A DNA stretch of 64,000 nt, from NCBI GenBank assembly GCA_029216955.1, contig JANAVB010016210.1, positions 1 to 64,000 on the forward strand, written 5' to 3'. Under the pieces are notes generated by a model. That model was not told the origin of the DNA, made no database searches, and saw nothing but the letters and a program-made list of their open reading frames with translations. The DNA comes from Iris pallida. Lineage: Eukaryota; Streptophyta; Magnoliopsida; Asparagales; Iridaceae. Positions 1 through 11,886 of this stretch are shown here, in pieces. Within the stretch, counting starts at the first letter, position 1. The number at the start of each line of letters is the position of its first letter. Position numbers and translations under genes: made by a program.

Positions 1-35
1 ATATATATATAATATATATTTATATATTTATATAT

Positions 36-90
<55 letters not shown>

Positions 91-106
91 TATATATATA
101 TATATA
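1..106. repeat. AT-rich microsatellite
   Basis: Nearly uninterrupted alternating T and A with a few AA/TT phase breaks. It runs off the left edge of the window, so its full length is unknown. No coding content; any frame through it gives only Tyr/Ile repeats. Confidence 0.95.
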
Positions 107-323
107 ACTTAGCATGAGATGATGATTGCAAAAACCATTTATAAAGAGACTTAAGTGCAAAAGGTGCATATTTAAACTTCTCCTAGCCGTAGGCTCCAGC
201 CCTGTAGATGGATTCAAATCACCTGCTCCCTTGGCCGACTGGTGAACCAGAGGGATTGCATCATATCGAAATCAAATCCGATTTCTCCCAATCCTATTAG
301 AATTCTATTTATATCTGCTACCT

Positions 324-325
<2 letters not shown>

Positions 326-376
<51 letters not shown>
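326..376. repeat. (TA)n microsatellite
   Basis: Perfect TA dinucleotide run of about 25 units. It is one of five long TA tracts in the window, the other interior ones being inside the CACTA transposon. Confidence 0.95.
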
Positions 377-378
<2 letters not shown>

Positions 379-3300
379 TGAGATCAGCCGCATCCTCTTC
401 TACAAAACCCTAACAATCAACTTCTTCCCTGCCGCAATAACAATCAAAGGGGAGTCGAAGGCTCAGTCGAGCACGGCAAATCAATCCATCAGGTTCGTAA
501 TCTACTCTTGTGATCTCAGTCTCCATGTTATTAGTTGTTTGATTTAATGTCTAGATGGGATAATAGAATTCACAAGATGGGTGGTTGTAGTTATGTCATC
601 GTTAGAGAATCAATGTAGACAAGTTTGACAAGGGATCAGAATAGGAGTAACGGAGGCAATGGGTATTAGAGTTGGAAAGGGTTGTGGGTTTAAGAACAGA
701 CATTAATGGAATCTAGATCAGAGGAGGATCCCTATGTTCTGTCTTTAAGAATGTACGCCGATGATGGACATTTGGTTGTGCACTTGGTATATGATACCTG
801 TACAGATGATGGCTGATATATAGTAAGGTATGACTAGCCTTGAGGGGCAGAGCTGCATAGTGGCTTAGACCCAGGTAAGGTTATGTATCGATTTTGATAT
901 CCTATAGCGATTTATCGTAGCAATATGGATACCTTTGGCCTCAACCATAATAAATACTGACACACGACCATGGGGAGGTATCCTTGATAACTTTCTAGGT
1001 GTTTAGAACTTTTATAGGCACATGACTTGCCATATTATACATCTACTTCTTTTCTTTGTCAAACCACCTGGTATTGTACTTATACTTTAGTATCAGACAT
1101 TAACATCTTATTGGCCGTCTAATACTGGCATCGTACTCGACCCTAGGATCAGAGTCCACAGTGGGTACCTGGTTTAATACCAACTACGTGGCTTGGTGTT
1201 GAATATCAGATATAAATAAGCTTAGGTACCTCTTGATGCAGGTAACTCGATTTGTTGATAACTCGTTCAATGTTGGAACAGGAATTGATACCTGGATCCC
1301 CATTCGAATACTTGTATCAGCATCTAAATCTGGTGTCTGAATTGATACATGATAGCAGTCGGGGCGTACACAGAACATGTCGAGTGGAGATCCACCAGGG
1401 GACACATGAGGCAATAGTTGCAATGGGGTTTGCATTAGAACAGTAGGTGCATATAGGCCTAAGTAAGGAAAAACAGGGGCAGGCTTTATAAACAGAGTAC
1501 TGTAAGATGCAGTGTATCGACTAGGGTAATATGCAGCCATACGTTTGGGTTTGAAGCAATGGTGTTAAGCTTTTGGTACAAATTACTTATAAATACAGGC
1601 ATACAGGAGGGCCCATGGGAGTCCTGTAGCTTATCCTCTGCTATGCTCAGTATCATGAATATTTGTGTTTAATTGACCCTGTTAGATGATATGTATCAAC
1701 CAAGGGTTAGTGTATTAGTTTTCCTTCACTAAGTATCAATCCCATACATTCTTGAAGTGTTAGTCCATATTACCATGTGACATCCTAGCTGCTAGTGTAG
1801 ATACCAATATAGGGATTTTGGTAACAGTCACTCGTATACTTGATGTTGATAGTCGATATGAACATCCTGAACAATCAGGAACAATCAGAGTGTCCTCAGA
1901 ATTACTTAGAGTTGATTGATAGGTACCATCCAGTCCCTCTTAACACAAACTACTCAGTTAGCATTTAAGGTAGGTCAGTCCTTTGGAATCTAACCCCTAC
2001 ACCCGTATTTCTGACCTGATACCATTAGATATCAAAAATGAATTTGATGGTGTAAGCTTTGAGAGGGCTTGGAAATTCTTGGCTAGGTCCTTCACTCCTT
2101 TAGAGTATCTGACATTATGTGGCCTGACTTGTCTACACCATCAGTTCAGGTGCTGATACCCTAATGCCTGGCAGTATGTGTAAGGAGCACACTAGGTAAC
2201 AGTGAACCCTGGCAGGCATAGGCCTCACTTTTCTCCATGTCTGTGCTCTGGACATAGGCAATGGCATACCCTTTCAGTCCTAGAATTTCAGTACAGGGTA
2301 TGGTATGGTTATATTACTGTAGGGTTTGCGTAGTCTCGGATTTGGACTGATTGTGCACTGAGTTATCCTTGGTACCCAGAGCCTCAGATTTGGGCTGATT
2401 GTGCACTGAGTTATCCTTGGTACCCAGAGCCTTGCCATTGCATACAGATAGGAAGCATACACCTTGAGCCAAAAAATTCATATTACAGTCTAGACCCTTG
2501 AAGTCTCAATTGAGAAGGGTCGAAAGTGGTAGCATTATCATACCTTAGGATGCCGTACAAAGTTTAGTTATAGTGTACCCTCCCTGCAGTATAGGTATGA
2601 ACATCCAGGTAAAAATATGAACTAGGTATAAGAAGTATATCCTACAGATTTGATCACTATACCAGTGTACAGAATGTTCCTATAGTCCTTGTAACAGAAC
2701 CTGGGAATAGGACCTTGTAAACCAAGTCAATTATAGGTGCACCCTACAGTTAAGAGATGCCAAGTAGACACATGGAGGACAGGGTAATTATAAGCAAGTG
2801 ACAGTAAGGGTAAGGGAGTATCAGTTTGAGGGAAAGGTAGTGTATACTATTGGAGGCCTAAATTGAAAGAATGGTCCCTAAGATAGTTGCTAGTTCCAAA
2901 CCAAAATAATATGAGAAGCAAGCATAAGGATATAATAGTATATGAAGTATTGGTAATCTAGGTAGGTTTACCAAATCTGGTGTGTGGAGGCACTAGGGAC
3001 CTAGAAGCCTACTTAGGAATGAAGGATATAGCAAACTTTAGAAAAAAAAACAAATCGTATAGAAAGTAGGTAACTTTTTTAGATGAGTTTCACATATTGA
3101 TTGATTGAATTCCTAAAACCAGGTTATTGGATTTGACACTGGACCCGTATCTGCAGCTCAGGACCACAGACATGTATACCTTGCCTTTCTACACATCTTT
3201 ATTTACATGCACTGTCTTTTTATTATTATCCAGTTTTCTCATATTGTTGCTATGTATCTTTCATATCCTGCTTGTATATTTGTATATTGCTATATATACC

Positions 3301-3419
3301 ATGTTCACAGTTAGCTTTGTATCTTATTGGTCGTGTCACTTGTGCCTTGATTGAGTCGTGTCATGGTCGAAAAGTTGTGAAATGAACTGCTTCACCTCCG
3401 TGTCTTGAAATCTTGAAGC
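377..3419. other. Non-coding repeat-like DNA, no gene recognised
   Basis: Three kilobases without a frame that resembles a known protein. The longest frames are about 120 codons and do not look coding. The many short words such as GGTACC and GGTAT, and the internal 48-bp duplication, suggest old retrotransposon non-coding DNA, but I could not match it to any other part of the window. Identity unknown. Confidence 0.5.
2336..2431. repeat. 48-bp tandem duplication
   Basis: Two adjacent copies of a 48-bp unit containing the word GAGTTATCCTTGGTACCCAG. They differ at only a few bases, so the duplication is recent relative to its surroundings. No function is apparent. Confidence 0.9.
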
Positions 3420-3720
3420 TAACCTGTGAGTCCATATTAGGGGCGAGGGTTAGTAGTTATTCGTGTCTTAAGCTAACCTGCGAGTCCATATTAGGGACGA
3501 GAGTTAGTAGTTATTGGTCCACACCTACGAGTCCATATTAGGGGTGAGAGTGATACTAACCTGCGAGTCCACACTAGGGAAGAGGGTTAGTAGTATATGG
3601 TTCACACCTGCGAGTCCACACTAGGGACGAGGGTGATGCTAGCCTGCGAGTCCATACTAGGGGCGAGGGTTAGTAGTTTGATCAAACCTGTGAGTCCACA
3701 TAAGGGGCGAAGGTTTGAGT
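3420..3720. repeat. Seven-copy tandem repeat
   Basis: Seven imperfect copies of a unit built on the core CTGCGAGTCCATATTAGGGG followed by CGAGGGTTAGTAGTT. Spacing alternates between roughly 35 and 48 bp, giving a higher-order pattern. Arrays like this are common in long plant Ty3/gypsy LTRs, so it may mark an LTR remnant, but no LTR ends could be proved. Confidence 0.85.
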
Positions 3721-4318
3721 ATTCGATTTGGCTATCCGTTGACATCATAATATCGTGTCCTTTTGTTCTTCTCGAACAGTTCATTTATGTGTAGACAGTG
3801 TACAAATTCGTGTTTATTTATTGCTCAGTTTTACTTGGTTATTCTGTATTTTTCTCCATGCATAATAAACTATTAGAAAGGCTCGTTTTTATGTATCTTG
3901 CTAGTCCTCTGAGGACCTGATGATCTCTTCAGGTTAGCCGAGTTTGAGTCAGGAGCAGACGAGAGGGCTTGAGCCAGCATCAGATCGCAGTGCTTGCAGT
4001 TGAGGTGGTCTAGATTAGCTGTTTTATTCAGTTAGTTACTCCATGTATTTCTCTATTTTTCTGTCTATTGGTAGTGGATTTGCATCCACCGGACGTGACA
4101 GTGATTCTTGATATTCAGTTATATTCATTATTGTTAAGTTCATGTCTTTTTCATTGATCTTGATTGTGACATGATTATTCTGTGGATGAGATATAGTTTA
4201 CCATGAGATTCTAGTTTGCCGTGACTTGTGTATAGACAGCGTACTACCGCCGACACTGCGGCATAGGCTGCGCTTGGACACGCTTTGTATCCGAAAAGTG
4301 GATGCGAGTCATGACATG
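3721..4318. other. Possible LTR tail of an unidentified element, no gene
   Basis: No coding frame. A stretch ending near 4100 in GGACGTGACA resembles the 3' end of the Tekay-type LTRs elsewhere in the window, which end GGGGCGTGACA. Together with the upstream array this hints at an older LTR truncated where the element A LTR begins. This is inference from a short terminal match only. Confidence 0.3.
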
Positions 4319-4409
4319 CAGTCCCAGCCGCATAAGCGCACATGCCCTCTGCCGCATGAATCCAATTAACCGCATGGGTCCTTCCACAGTCTCGTCCTCT
4401 TTTATTATA

Positions 4410-4441
<32 letters not shown>

Positions 4442-6223
4442 ATTAAAGTGTCACATTTATGCTTATGTCATGTAAATTCTGCTATGTTCTATGAATACAA
4501 TAGTGGCCCACCGTGGCGCACCGTTGACAGGTAAACCTGACATGATATATCATGACATGCTGTTACGACAGCTAGCCTGACATGACAAGTATTAATGACC
4601 TGGACACCGTGGGCAATTATATTTGTACAAATAAACCAGTACTGTCTTGCATCATGTCTAGGATGGAATCCCTGAGTACCACAGTCAGGGATACCTACTG
4701 AAATTGACTAAGGCTAATAAACTAGAATAATTCAGTAGTCATGAAGAGATTTTCCAACTACAGGTAATCCCGTTATCTGGGCGCACCAAGTGGACTTGTA
4801 GCCTACCGACGAGTAGGGCACATTTTCAACACACAGTCACGTGATGCAATCCTTCATAAACGAACATTCGACCTGGATAACCTAGAGGGTCTGCAGGGCT
4901 TGTGGCTGTTGGGATAATCTCATTACATCTTACTAGTAACTAGGCCTATGATAACCCTAGTTAGTTAAAGTATCAAGCCGTACTCATTGCTTGGCCGTGA
5001 TTGATTGGATGGAGTCTAACCCAGCTTAGTCTTGTCCTGATCCTGTACAAGATTGTGAAATGACACGATTACTTATGCTTGCATCAACAATAACGATCAG
5101 GAGTCCAGTTCTGTTCAGGCAAAGGGTTACAACCCCGGTCCTTGTTTGGTTTAAGGGTTGTAACCTGGCTCCTGGAGCAGTTTTGTGTCCTCTTTTCGTT
5201 TATTGTCTTATTGCTCCCCATTCCATGTTTGTCATGTTTTATCTTTCTTCAATAGCATGATTATTTATACTGGCCTTAACAATAAAGATCAGGGGTCCAG
5301 TTCTGTTCAGGCGAAGGATTACAACCCCGGTCCTTGTTTGGTTTAAAGGTTGTAACCTGGCTCTCAGAGCAGTTCTGTGTCCTCTCTTCGTTTATTGTCT
5401 TATTTTACCCTATGGCGAGCTCATCTTGTCACCTTACCAATAGTATCTACGACGGATTTCTATTCAGGGGAAGGGTTCCAACCCTGGTCCTTGTTTGGTT
5501 TAAGGATTGTGACCTGGCTACTTGAATGGTTTCCTCGTACTCAATTTACTGTTGTTATCTTTATTATTATCAATTTTGTTTATAATCATCTTTAATATTC
5601 TATTGTATTCTATTGTGATATGCTGGTTTTAGTTCCTAAGTGAAGCCTCCTTTGTGGCACTTGCTCTTTCTGGGGTCTGACCCAGCTGGTTTTGTATGGC
5701 CAGATATCGGAGCAGCACCAGAGGATCTAACTACCTTCCAGCCAGATGGTGACCACCAGGCGTAACCCTGGCAATGAGTGGGTTTCTTTTTGTCCTTCCA
5801 CTTTATTGTAAAATTATTCTTGAGGCGTTTAGCCGGCGAGCACGTGTTAGCTCGTATTGCACATTTACTTACTATCTGCCTACGGGCTGTAACATGATTG
5901 ACAAATCCTAGGGTTGATCATGTATGACTGAAACTCTTGATAGTCTTGACATTTTGTTCGACTAGCTTCATGATCATCCGAATATGTAATGTATAGGACG
6001 CCTTACTATTGTATATTTGGTGCTCTGACATCTTGTAACTATTATTGCTTGCTTGAGATTGAGACAATAGGCTTGTTCATGACCATAGGTGACTGATGGC
6101 TTGTAGTTAAACCCTCATGTATCTAGACAGCCGTGACCGTATAGCGAAGTGGGTTGCACTTCAATATACGTAGCTGGCTATGTCTACCCACGATCTCCAT
6201 TATTCTGGTTCTGGGGCGTGACA
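4319..6223 (+). repeat. 5' LTR of Tekay-type element A (left-truncated)
   Basis: Collinear with 27215-29101 at high identity, starting at CAGCCGCATAAGCGCACATG and ending GGGGCGTGACA directly before the internal region. The complete LTR of this family is about 2.96 kb, judged from the middle copy after removing its inserted copia. About 1 kb of the LTR's left end is therefore missing here and replaced by unrelated DNA. It contains an (ATT)n tract (about 4401-4440) and a 192-bp tandem repeat. No TSD can be given because the end is lost. Confidence 0.9.
5086..5525 (+). repeat. About 191-bp tandem repeat inside the LTR
   Basis: Two full units and one partial unit sharing GTCCTTGTTTGGTTTAAGG and TTGTAACCTGGCT. 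The same arrangement is present in the middle LTR from 27968. The reverse-strand relative (element C) has only a single copy of the GGTCCTTGTTTGGTTT word, so the amplification is specific to the A/B subfamily. Confidence 0.85.
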
Positions 6224-6408
6224 TGGTTTAAATGGTGGCCCATACAGGTCTTGAAAATCAAGATGTGAGAGTTTACCGAATAGATGTCTCAACCAGTACT
6301 CGCCCTTGATCTCTGTTTATATCCTCTAAATCCCTAAAAATCTTGTCCTTATCACATGTTTGTATCGTTGATCTGTCCTGGTCCTTCCTTATTGCTCACT
6401 ATGTCGTC

Positions 6409-7700
6409 TTCTTCAGTGACATTATTCTTGGTCCTACTAATCGGCAAGGCAGAGCACCTCCCATGGACCAGCAGCAACCTGGAGTTCAAGCCCAGCATTC
6501 AGAAGTAGCCTCCAGGGTCGTGCCTACTGGAGGAGAGCCACCAATTCAGCCCGTCCAGCCTGCAGAGCCTGATGATGGCACTTTGGTGGGTCTATAAGGT
6601 CATTATTAGATTCCCAGGATCGTCGAAGAGATGCCTTGCACCAGGCGGTGGCAGATGCTGTGACCATAGGAGGTCATCAATGTAACAGCGCGGCCAACAG
6701 CTTCAAGCGCTTGAACCCTCCATTCTTCGACGGCAGTAAAGATGCTATCGTTGCTGATGCTTGGCTTTAGGACACAGAGGTGATTCTAGAAGCAGCCAAG
6801 ACCCCAGAAGCCGAGAAGGTGGCCATAATGTGCCTGCAGTTATTGGATCTTGCCCGCAGCTAGTGGGCGGCACAGGCCGCTGGATTAGTGGCACCTATTG
6901 CTTGGGCAGTATTCAGAGACAGATTCCAGACCATGTATTTCGATACTGTAGCTCGGTACGATCTACAGATGAGGTTCACCAATCTGAAGCAGATGGGCAG
7001 GACGGTCGATGGATATGCGGCCGAGTTTTCGAGACTTAGTCGGTTTGCTTCCACCTTGATAGCGACCGAGTTCGATAGAGCCCAGCGGTTCCAGCAGGGA
7101 CTTCACCTGGAGCTCTAATTGACAGTAGAGCAGTTTGAGCATCAGACTTTTGATGCGGTATTGAGAGCAGCGAGGAGGCATGAGTATACCTCCCAGAGGA
7201 TCGTGGATAGGACCGGAGGTCCGAAGCGATCCCATGGCCAGATGAATCAATCTTCAGCACCAGCCCCGACAGCCAGGGCCCTGACCATTGGAGCCCCGAG
7301 GCAGGTGGCCTTAGTGACGTCGGCTCAGCATTCAACCCCGACGCACCCTCAGCAGCAGAAGCAGAAGCAGTCTTCCGCAGTGGGATGTTCACACTGCGGG
7401 AAGCCGGGGCATGTGGTATCGGAGTGTCGCAGAGCATAAGGTTTGTGCTTGGTTTGTGGTACCCCGAACCATAGAATTGGGAACTGCCCGAACAGGGGGA
7501 GTTCATCATCAGCTTTCTCTAGTCCTTCAGTTAGAGGACCAGTACCAGTCCAGCAGCAGCAGCAGTACTCGTTCCCGAGGCCATTGCCGATGCAGGCCCA
7601 GGCATTCCAGCAGCAGATACCGCAGCATTATGCCCAAGCCCAAGCCTTGATCCAGAGCAGGCAGAGAAATTTTTAGCAGAGGGGACCCGCACCCAGAGGA
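6409..7700 (+). pseudogene. gag: gag (capsid and zinc knuckle) of element A, broken
   Basis: Structural protein that would form the virus-like particle. Visible parts are a Pro/Gln-rich N-terminal region, a capsid-like segment (WAVFRDRF, GYAAEFSRLSRF, RAQRFQQGL), and then a CCHC knuckle, CSHCGKPGHVVSEC, followed by a second, CLVCGTPNHRIGNC. A 1-bp loss near 6594 shifts frame relative to element B. Stops follow at the codons near 6767, 7116, 7437 and 7674. Most are CAR-to-TAR changes, because related element C has Gln at the corresponding places. Several of these stops are shared with B. The true start is uncertain. Confidence 0.88.
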
Positions 7701-7706
7701 CATGGT

Positions 7707-8143
7707 CAAGTGCTGGCTTTGACCATGGAAGAAGAAGGATTAGCACCAGGTGAGGTAGTAGCAGGTACTATTCTCGTCAACACCTTTCCAGCTTCAGTAT
7801 TATTTGATTTTGGCGCCTCGTATTTATTTATGTCTGCACGATTTACGATACGGATAGGGCTGGAGCCCGAGTCATTATCAGTAAGGCTCAATATACTTAC
7901 TGGTAATGGATTTGTGGGAGTAGATAGGGTGTTTTCCTAGTGTTGGATCGTAGTTAGCGGTAGAGAATTCTCTACTAGATTGATAGAGTTTCCGATGGCT
8001 GATTATGATATGGTCTTAGGGATGGATTGGTTGAAGGAACAGTATGCTAGGATAGACTGCCACATTGGCAGGGTTGTTTTAGCATTCCCGGAGAGCCGAA
8101 GTTTTCCTTCTCCCGAGGCGAAGTTGAACCTTCTCCTCCAGTA
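7707..8143 (+). pseudogene. Retropepsin-like protease of element A, broken
   Basis: Aspartic protease that would process the polyprotein. The catalytic region reads VLFDFGASYLFMS. The family norm is DSGA, so the Ser next to the catalytic Asp has become Phe. A flap-like segment and the DMVLGMDWL motif follow. A stop after GVDRVFS and a 1-bp deletion just before the FPESR segment (also present in B, absent in C) throw the downstream linker out of frame with reverse transcriptase. Confidence 0.85.
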
Positions 8144-9627
8144 TTGCAGATGGCAGGAGCAGCGGTACAGTTGCCCCGGATAGTCGAAGAGTTTCCAGAT
8201 GTTTTCCCAGAAGAGCTTCCAGGGATGCCGCCAGAGTGGGAGATCGAGTTTACCATCGACTTGATTCCCGGGATAGCCCAGTGTCAGAGAGAGTCTACAG
8301 GATGGCGCCATCAGAGCTAAAGATATTGTACAAGATGATTGAAGAACTCAGGACCAAAGGATTCATTTGTGCTAGTGGATCGCCATGGGGAGCCCCGATG
8401 CTTCTTGTGAAAAAGAAGGATGGTACGTCCAGATTATGTGTAGATTATTGTACCTTAAACTCTGTGACAATCAAGAACAGATACCCTCTTCCAAGGATAG
8501 ATGACTTGTTTGATCAACAAAAGGGGGCAGCAGTATTTTCAAAGATTGATTTGCGATCAGGATACCATCATATCAGAGTCAAAAAGGAGGACATTCCGAA
8601 GACAGCTTTCAGGTCTAGGTATGGGCATTGGGAGTTCCTTGTGATGCCATTTGGAGCAACCAATGCGCCGGCTGTATTCATGGACCTCATGAATCGCATC
8701 TTCATGCCTTATTTGGATCAGTTCGTGATTGTGTTCCTAGACGACATCCTGGTCTACAGCAAGATTGAGGCGGATGATGCGCAACATCTCAGAGTTGTCC
8801 TCCACATTCTCAGAGAACACCAGTTGTATGCCAAGTTTAGTAAATGAGAGTTCTGGCTCGATCGCATTTCGTACTTGGGTCATATCATCACCAGAGGAGG
8901 AGTAGAAATGGATCCCCAGAAGATCGTGGCTATTGAGACGTGGCCAGTGCCCAGCACAGTTACAAAAGTTTACAGTCTTCTTGGCTTGGTCGGCTACTAC
9001 CGACGATTTGTTTCAAACTTTGCTCGGATTTTAGCACCATTGACCCAGTTGACCCGCAAGGATGTGTCGTTTGCTTGGACAGCAGAGTGTCAGGTTTCCT
9101 TTGAGAAGTTGAAGCGAAGCTTGGTTACGGCTCCCATTCTCACGCTTCCAGATGGAACCGGGGGATTCTCAGTATATTGTGATGCTTCAGGCAGAGGCTT
9201 AGGATGTGTTCTGATGCAGCATGGAAAGGTAATAGCTTATGCGTCATGCCAACTTCGTGATCATGAGAGGAATTACCCAACCCATGACTTGGAGCTGGCA
9301 GCAATAATGTTTGCACTTAAGTTGTGGAGGCACTACTTGTACGGAGATAGGGTAGCGATTTTTATCGACCACAAGAGCCTGAAGTATGTATTCACCCAGA
9401 AGGATCTTAACATGCGTCAAAGGAGGTGGCTTGAGCTACTTATGGATTATGATGTCAACCTACAGTTTCATCCAGGGAAGGCCAACATCGTTACAGATGC
9501 ATTGAGCAGGAGAGCCGACGTTTATTTTCTAACAGCGCAGCCAGAGCTGTTAGCAGATCTTCAGAAGATGGGTATAGAAGTTGTCCTTCCTACCAGTGTG
9601 GCATTGATGGCCAGAATGCAGGTTTAG
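8144..9627 (+). pseudogene. pol: Reverse transcriptase and RNase H of element A, broken
   Basis: Copies element RNA into DNA. RT fingers and palm are clear: [48 protein letters not shown] and the catalytic [11 protein letters not shown] with both aspartates. RNase H follows with [35 protein letters not shown] and DALSRRA. A missing C near 8279 (compared with B) shifts frame just before RT. A TGA stop replaces the Cys of SKCEFWLD near 8847. Otherwise the frame is open to a TAG after ARMQV. Catalytic residues are kept although the gene is dead. Confidence 0.92.
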
Positions 9628-9639
9628 TCCACTATAGTC

Positions 9640-11061
9640 GAGAGGATTCGGATGGCGTAGTCAGCAGATTCCAAGCTTCAGCGACTCAGAGCAGAGTGTG
9701 AGGCAGGACGAAGGCCGAAGTTATACATTCATGAAGACGGTACACTTCGATATAGGAAGCATCTCTGTGTACCCAGTGGTGATATCAGACAAGAGATCAT
9801 GGCAGAGGCTCACAGTTCTCAGTAATCCATTCATCCCGACGGTACGAAGATGTACCGTGATATTCGTCAGCACTTCTGGTGGAATGGCATAAAGAAGGAG
9901 ATAGCCCGGTTTGTCTCTCGATGTTTGGTTTGCCAACAAGTTAAAGCTGAACATCAAAGGCCAGCTGAACTACTTCAGCCCTTGCCAATTCCAGAATGGA
10001 AGTGGGAGCATATAACCATAGACTTCGTGACTGGCTTACCTAGATCTCCGGCTGGCAGAGACACTATTTGGGTTATTATAGATAGGCTCACGAAGGTGGC
10101 TCACTTTCTCCCGTTCAGAGTCGGCCAGTAAACGGCTCAGCTAGCAGAGATGTACCTCAGGCAGATAGTCAGAGTTCATGGAGTACCAGTCGGTATCACC
10201 TCGGACAGAGATTCTAGATTTACGTCACACTTTTGGTGTTGCCTGCAGGAGAGTTTGGGGACTCGCCTCCAGTTCAGCTCAGCATATCATCCGCAGACAG
10301 ATGGTCAGTCGGAACGCACGATCCAGACTCTTGAAGATATGTTGAGATCTGGTACACTCGACTTTGGTGGTTCATGGGAAGATCGCCTGTACCTGGTGGA
10401 GTTCTCGTACAACAACAGTTTCCAGGCCAGTATCCAGATGGCACCGTTCGAGGTACTCTATGGTAGGAAGTGCCTATCCCCGCTAGCATGGGATGATGTT
10501 TTGGAGAGACAGATGCTCGGTCCGAAAATGATTGCCTAGACCGTTGAGGTGGTCAGAAGAGTCAGAGATCATCTTCGAGTTGTCCAAGATCGCTAGCGTC
10601 ATTGGGCCGATTCTCTTCGACGCCCTCTTGAGTTTTCTGTCGGCGACCATATATTCCTGAGAATTTTGCCTAACCCTGGCATCATTCATTTCGGCATACG
10701 GAGAAAGCTTAGTCCTAGGTATATAGGACCGTTCGACATTCTGGAGCGAGTAGGATATGTGTCCTATCGTCTCGCTCTCCCGCCGTCGTTACATGAGGTG
10801 CATGACGTATTTCATGTATCCCAACTACGACGGTATATCCCGGACCCGAGCCATATCCTGGATCATTCAAAATTGGTTATTGGTACCAACTTTTTGTATG
10901 AGAAGAGGCCCATGTCTATATTGGACCGGAGAGAGAAGATACTCAAGAACAAGACTATTAGTTTAGTCCGTGTTGCTTGGGGTCATCACACTTTGGGCGA
11001 GTCAACATGGGAGCGTGAGGATGATATCCAATCGCGATATCCCGACCTGTTTGACTCGTAA
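9640..11061 (+). pseudogene. Integrase with C-terminal chromodomain of element A, broken
   Basis: Would insert the cDNA into the genome. There is a zinc-binding segment ending [14 protein letters not shown]. The catalytic core has [20 protein letters not shown] and [13 protein letters not shown], supplying the D, D and E. The GPF-like C-terminal segment is LSPRYIGPFDILERVG, and a chromodomain follows (ILDRREKILKNKTISLVRVAWG, TWEREDD). In the family the chromodomain guides insertion to marked heterochromatin. Stops lie near 9657, 9823, 10129, 10537 and 10594. The one after PKMIA is also present in B. Confidence 0.9.
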
Positions 11062-11213
11062 GGTATAATATCTTCCTTATGACTTATGCCTTTTAATTCC
11101 TTGCTTGAATGAATGACTGCATGATAGATTGCTTGTTATAGCTTGCCTGTGATTAGTATAGCTTGTCCTTGCCGCTCTAGCCTCTTGATTAAATTTTAAG
11201 GACAAAATTCTTT

Positions 11214-11227
11214 TAAGGTGGGTAGAG
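11214..11227 (+). other. Polypurine tract of element A
   Basis: Purine-rich TAAGGTGGGTAGAG immediately before the LTR start TGTAATG. It is the plus-strand DNA synthesis primer in this family. The same tract precedes the LTRs of B and, on the other strand, of C. Confidence 0.75.
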
Positions 11228-11228
11228 T

Positions 11229-11886
11229 TGTAATGTCCGTAGCTCGTATTACGTATTTTGGAATACGTGTACGTATCTTGACTCGTATGGCATGTTTCCT
11301 TGCATGATATATTTGGGCATTCTATTACTTGGTTCGGTTTGGCTTTGTTTGGTTTGCTTTGGATTCATCATGAACCAAAAGAAAACCCCCACCTACCCCC
11401 ACTCCTTTCCTTTAATAGCCGCCCAACCCTCTCTCTCCTCATTAATTCTTCTTTATTACTTCTTCTTCTTCACCATTACTTCTTCACCTACCAGGGAGAG
11501 AGCTTAGGCAAGTGCAGGTCGCTTCATGGAGGAACCCATGTTTTAATGTTCCATTTTCTTCTCCATGAGATTCTAACACACTTTAGTACTTAGTATTTCT
11601 AATTTTCATGGCTAAATTCATGTAGATCTAAGTTTATTTTATTTTCGGATTTTTTGAGTTTTGATCTATTTAACCTTGTTATTTCTAAGTTTTGATGGTT
11701 CTATATTGTAGAGAATTTCATTCTGTCCCATTTTGACCTATGGAAGTCCATGACTCTTCTTCTCGGATCAGTGGAGAAAAAGAACAGTGCAGCCGCATGG
11801 CAGTTCATGGCCGCATAGCCTTCCTGGTCGCATGGCAGTACTTGACCACATGGACTTCCATGCGGCAAGCTTTCTCAGCCACATAG
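11229..11886 (+). repeat. Middle Tekay LTR, left part (before copia insertion)
   Basis: Begins TGTAATGTCCGTAGCTCG after the polypurine tract. It is interrupted at CCACATAG by the copia element and resumes after the second CATAG at 26800. It serves as 3' LTR of A and, through its right part, as 5' LTR of B. It includes several GCCGCAT words near 11787-11865. Confidence 0.92.

Larger units (their letters stand above)
6224..11228 (+). mobile_element. Internal region of Ty3/gypsy (Tekay-type chromovirus) A
   Basis: Order gag, protease, reverse transcriptase, RNase H, integrase, chromodomain, flanked by LTRs. The integrase-before-LTR order and terminal chromodomain identify a chromovirus; the ILDRREK and TWEREDD style of the chromodomain fits the Tekay/Del clade. 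It carries at least ten stops or frameshifts. Immediately after the left LTR comes TGGTTTAAATGGTGGCCC, which is not the usual plant initiator-Met primer-binding site. The element is defective and could only move with proteins supplied by another copy. Confidence 0.93.

Noticed and set aside
242..547. 101-codon frame at the left end
   Set aside because: It reads through a TA microsatellite (Tyr/Ile run); no sign of coding on either side.
1184..1540. 118-codon minus-strand frame
   Set aside because: Composition and context do not suggest a protein, and an overlapping plus-strand frame is equally open.
11292..11593. Overlapping 70-97 codon frames in the Tekay LTR, repeated at 34196-34494
   Set aside because: They fall in the LTR start and differ in length between copies because of indels. 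Conservation reflects the LTR duplication.
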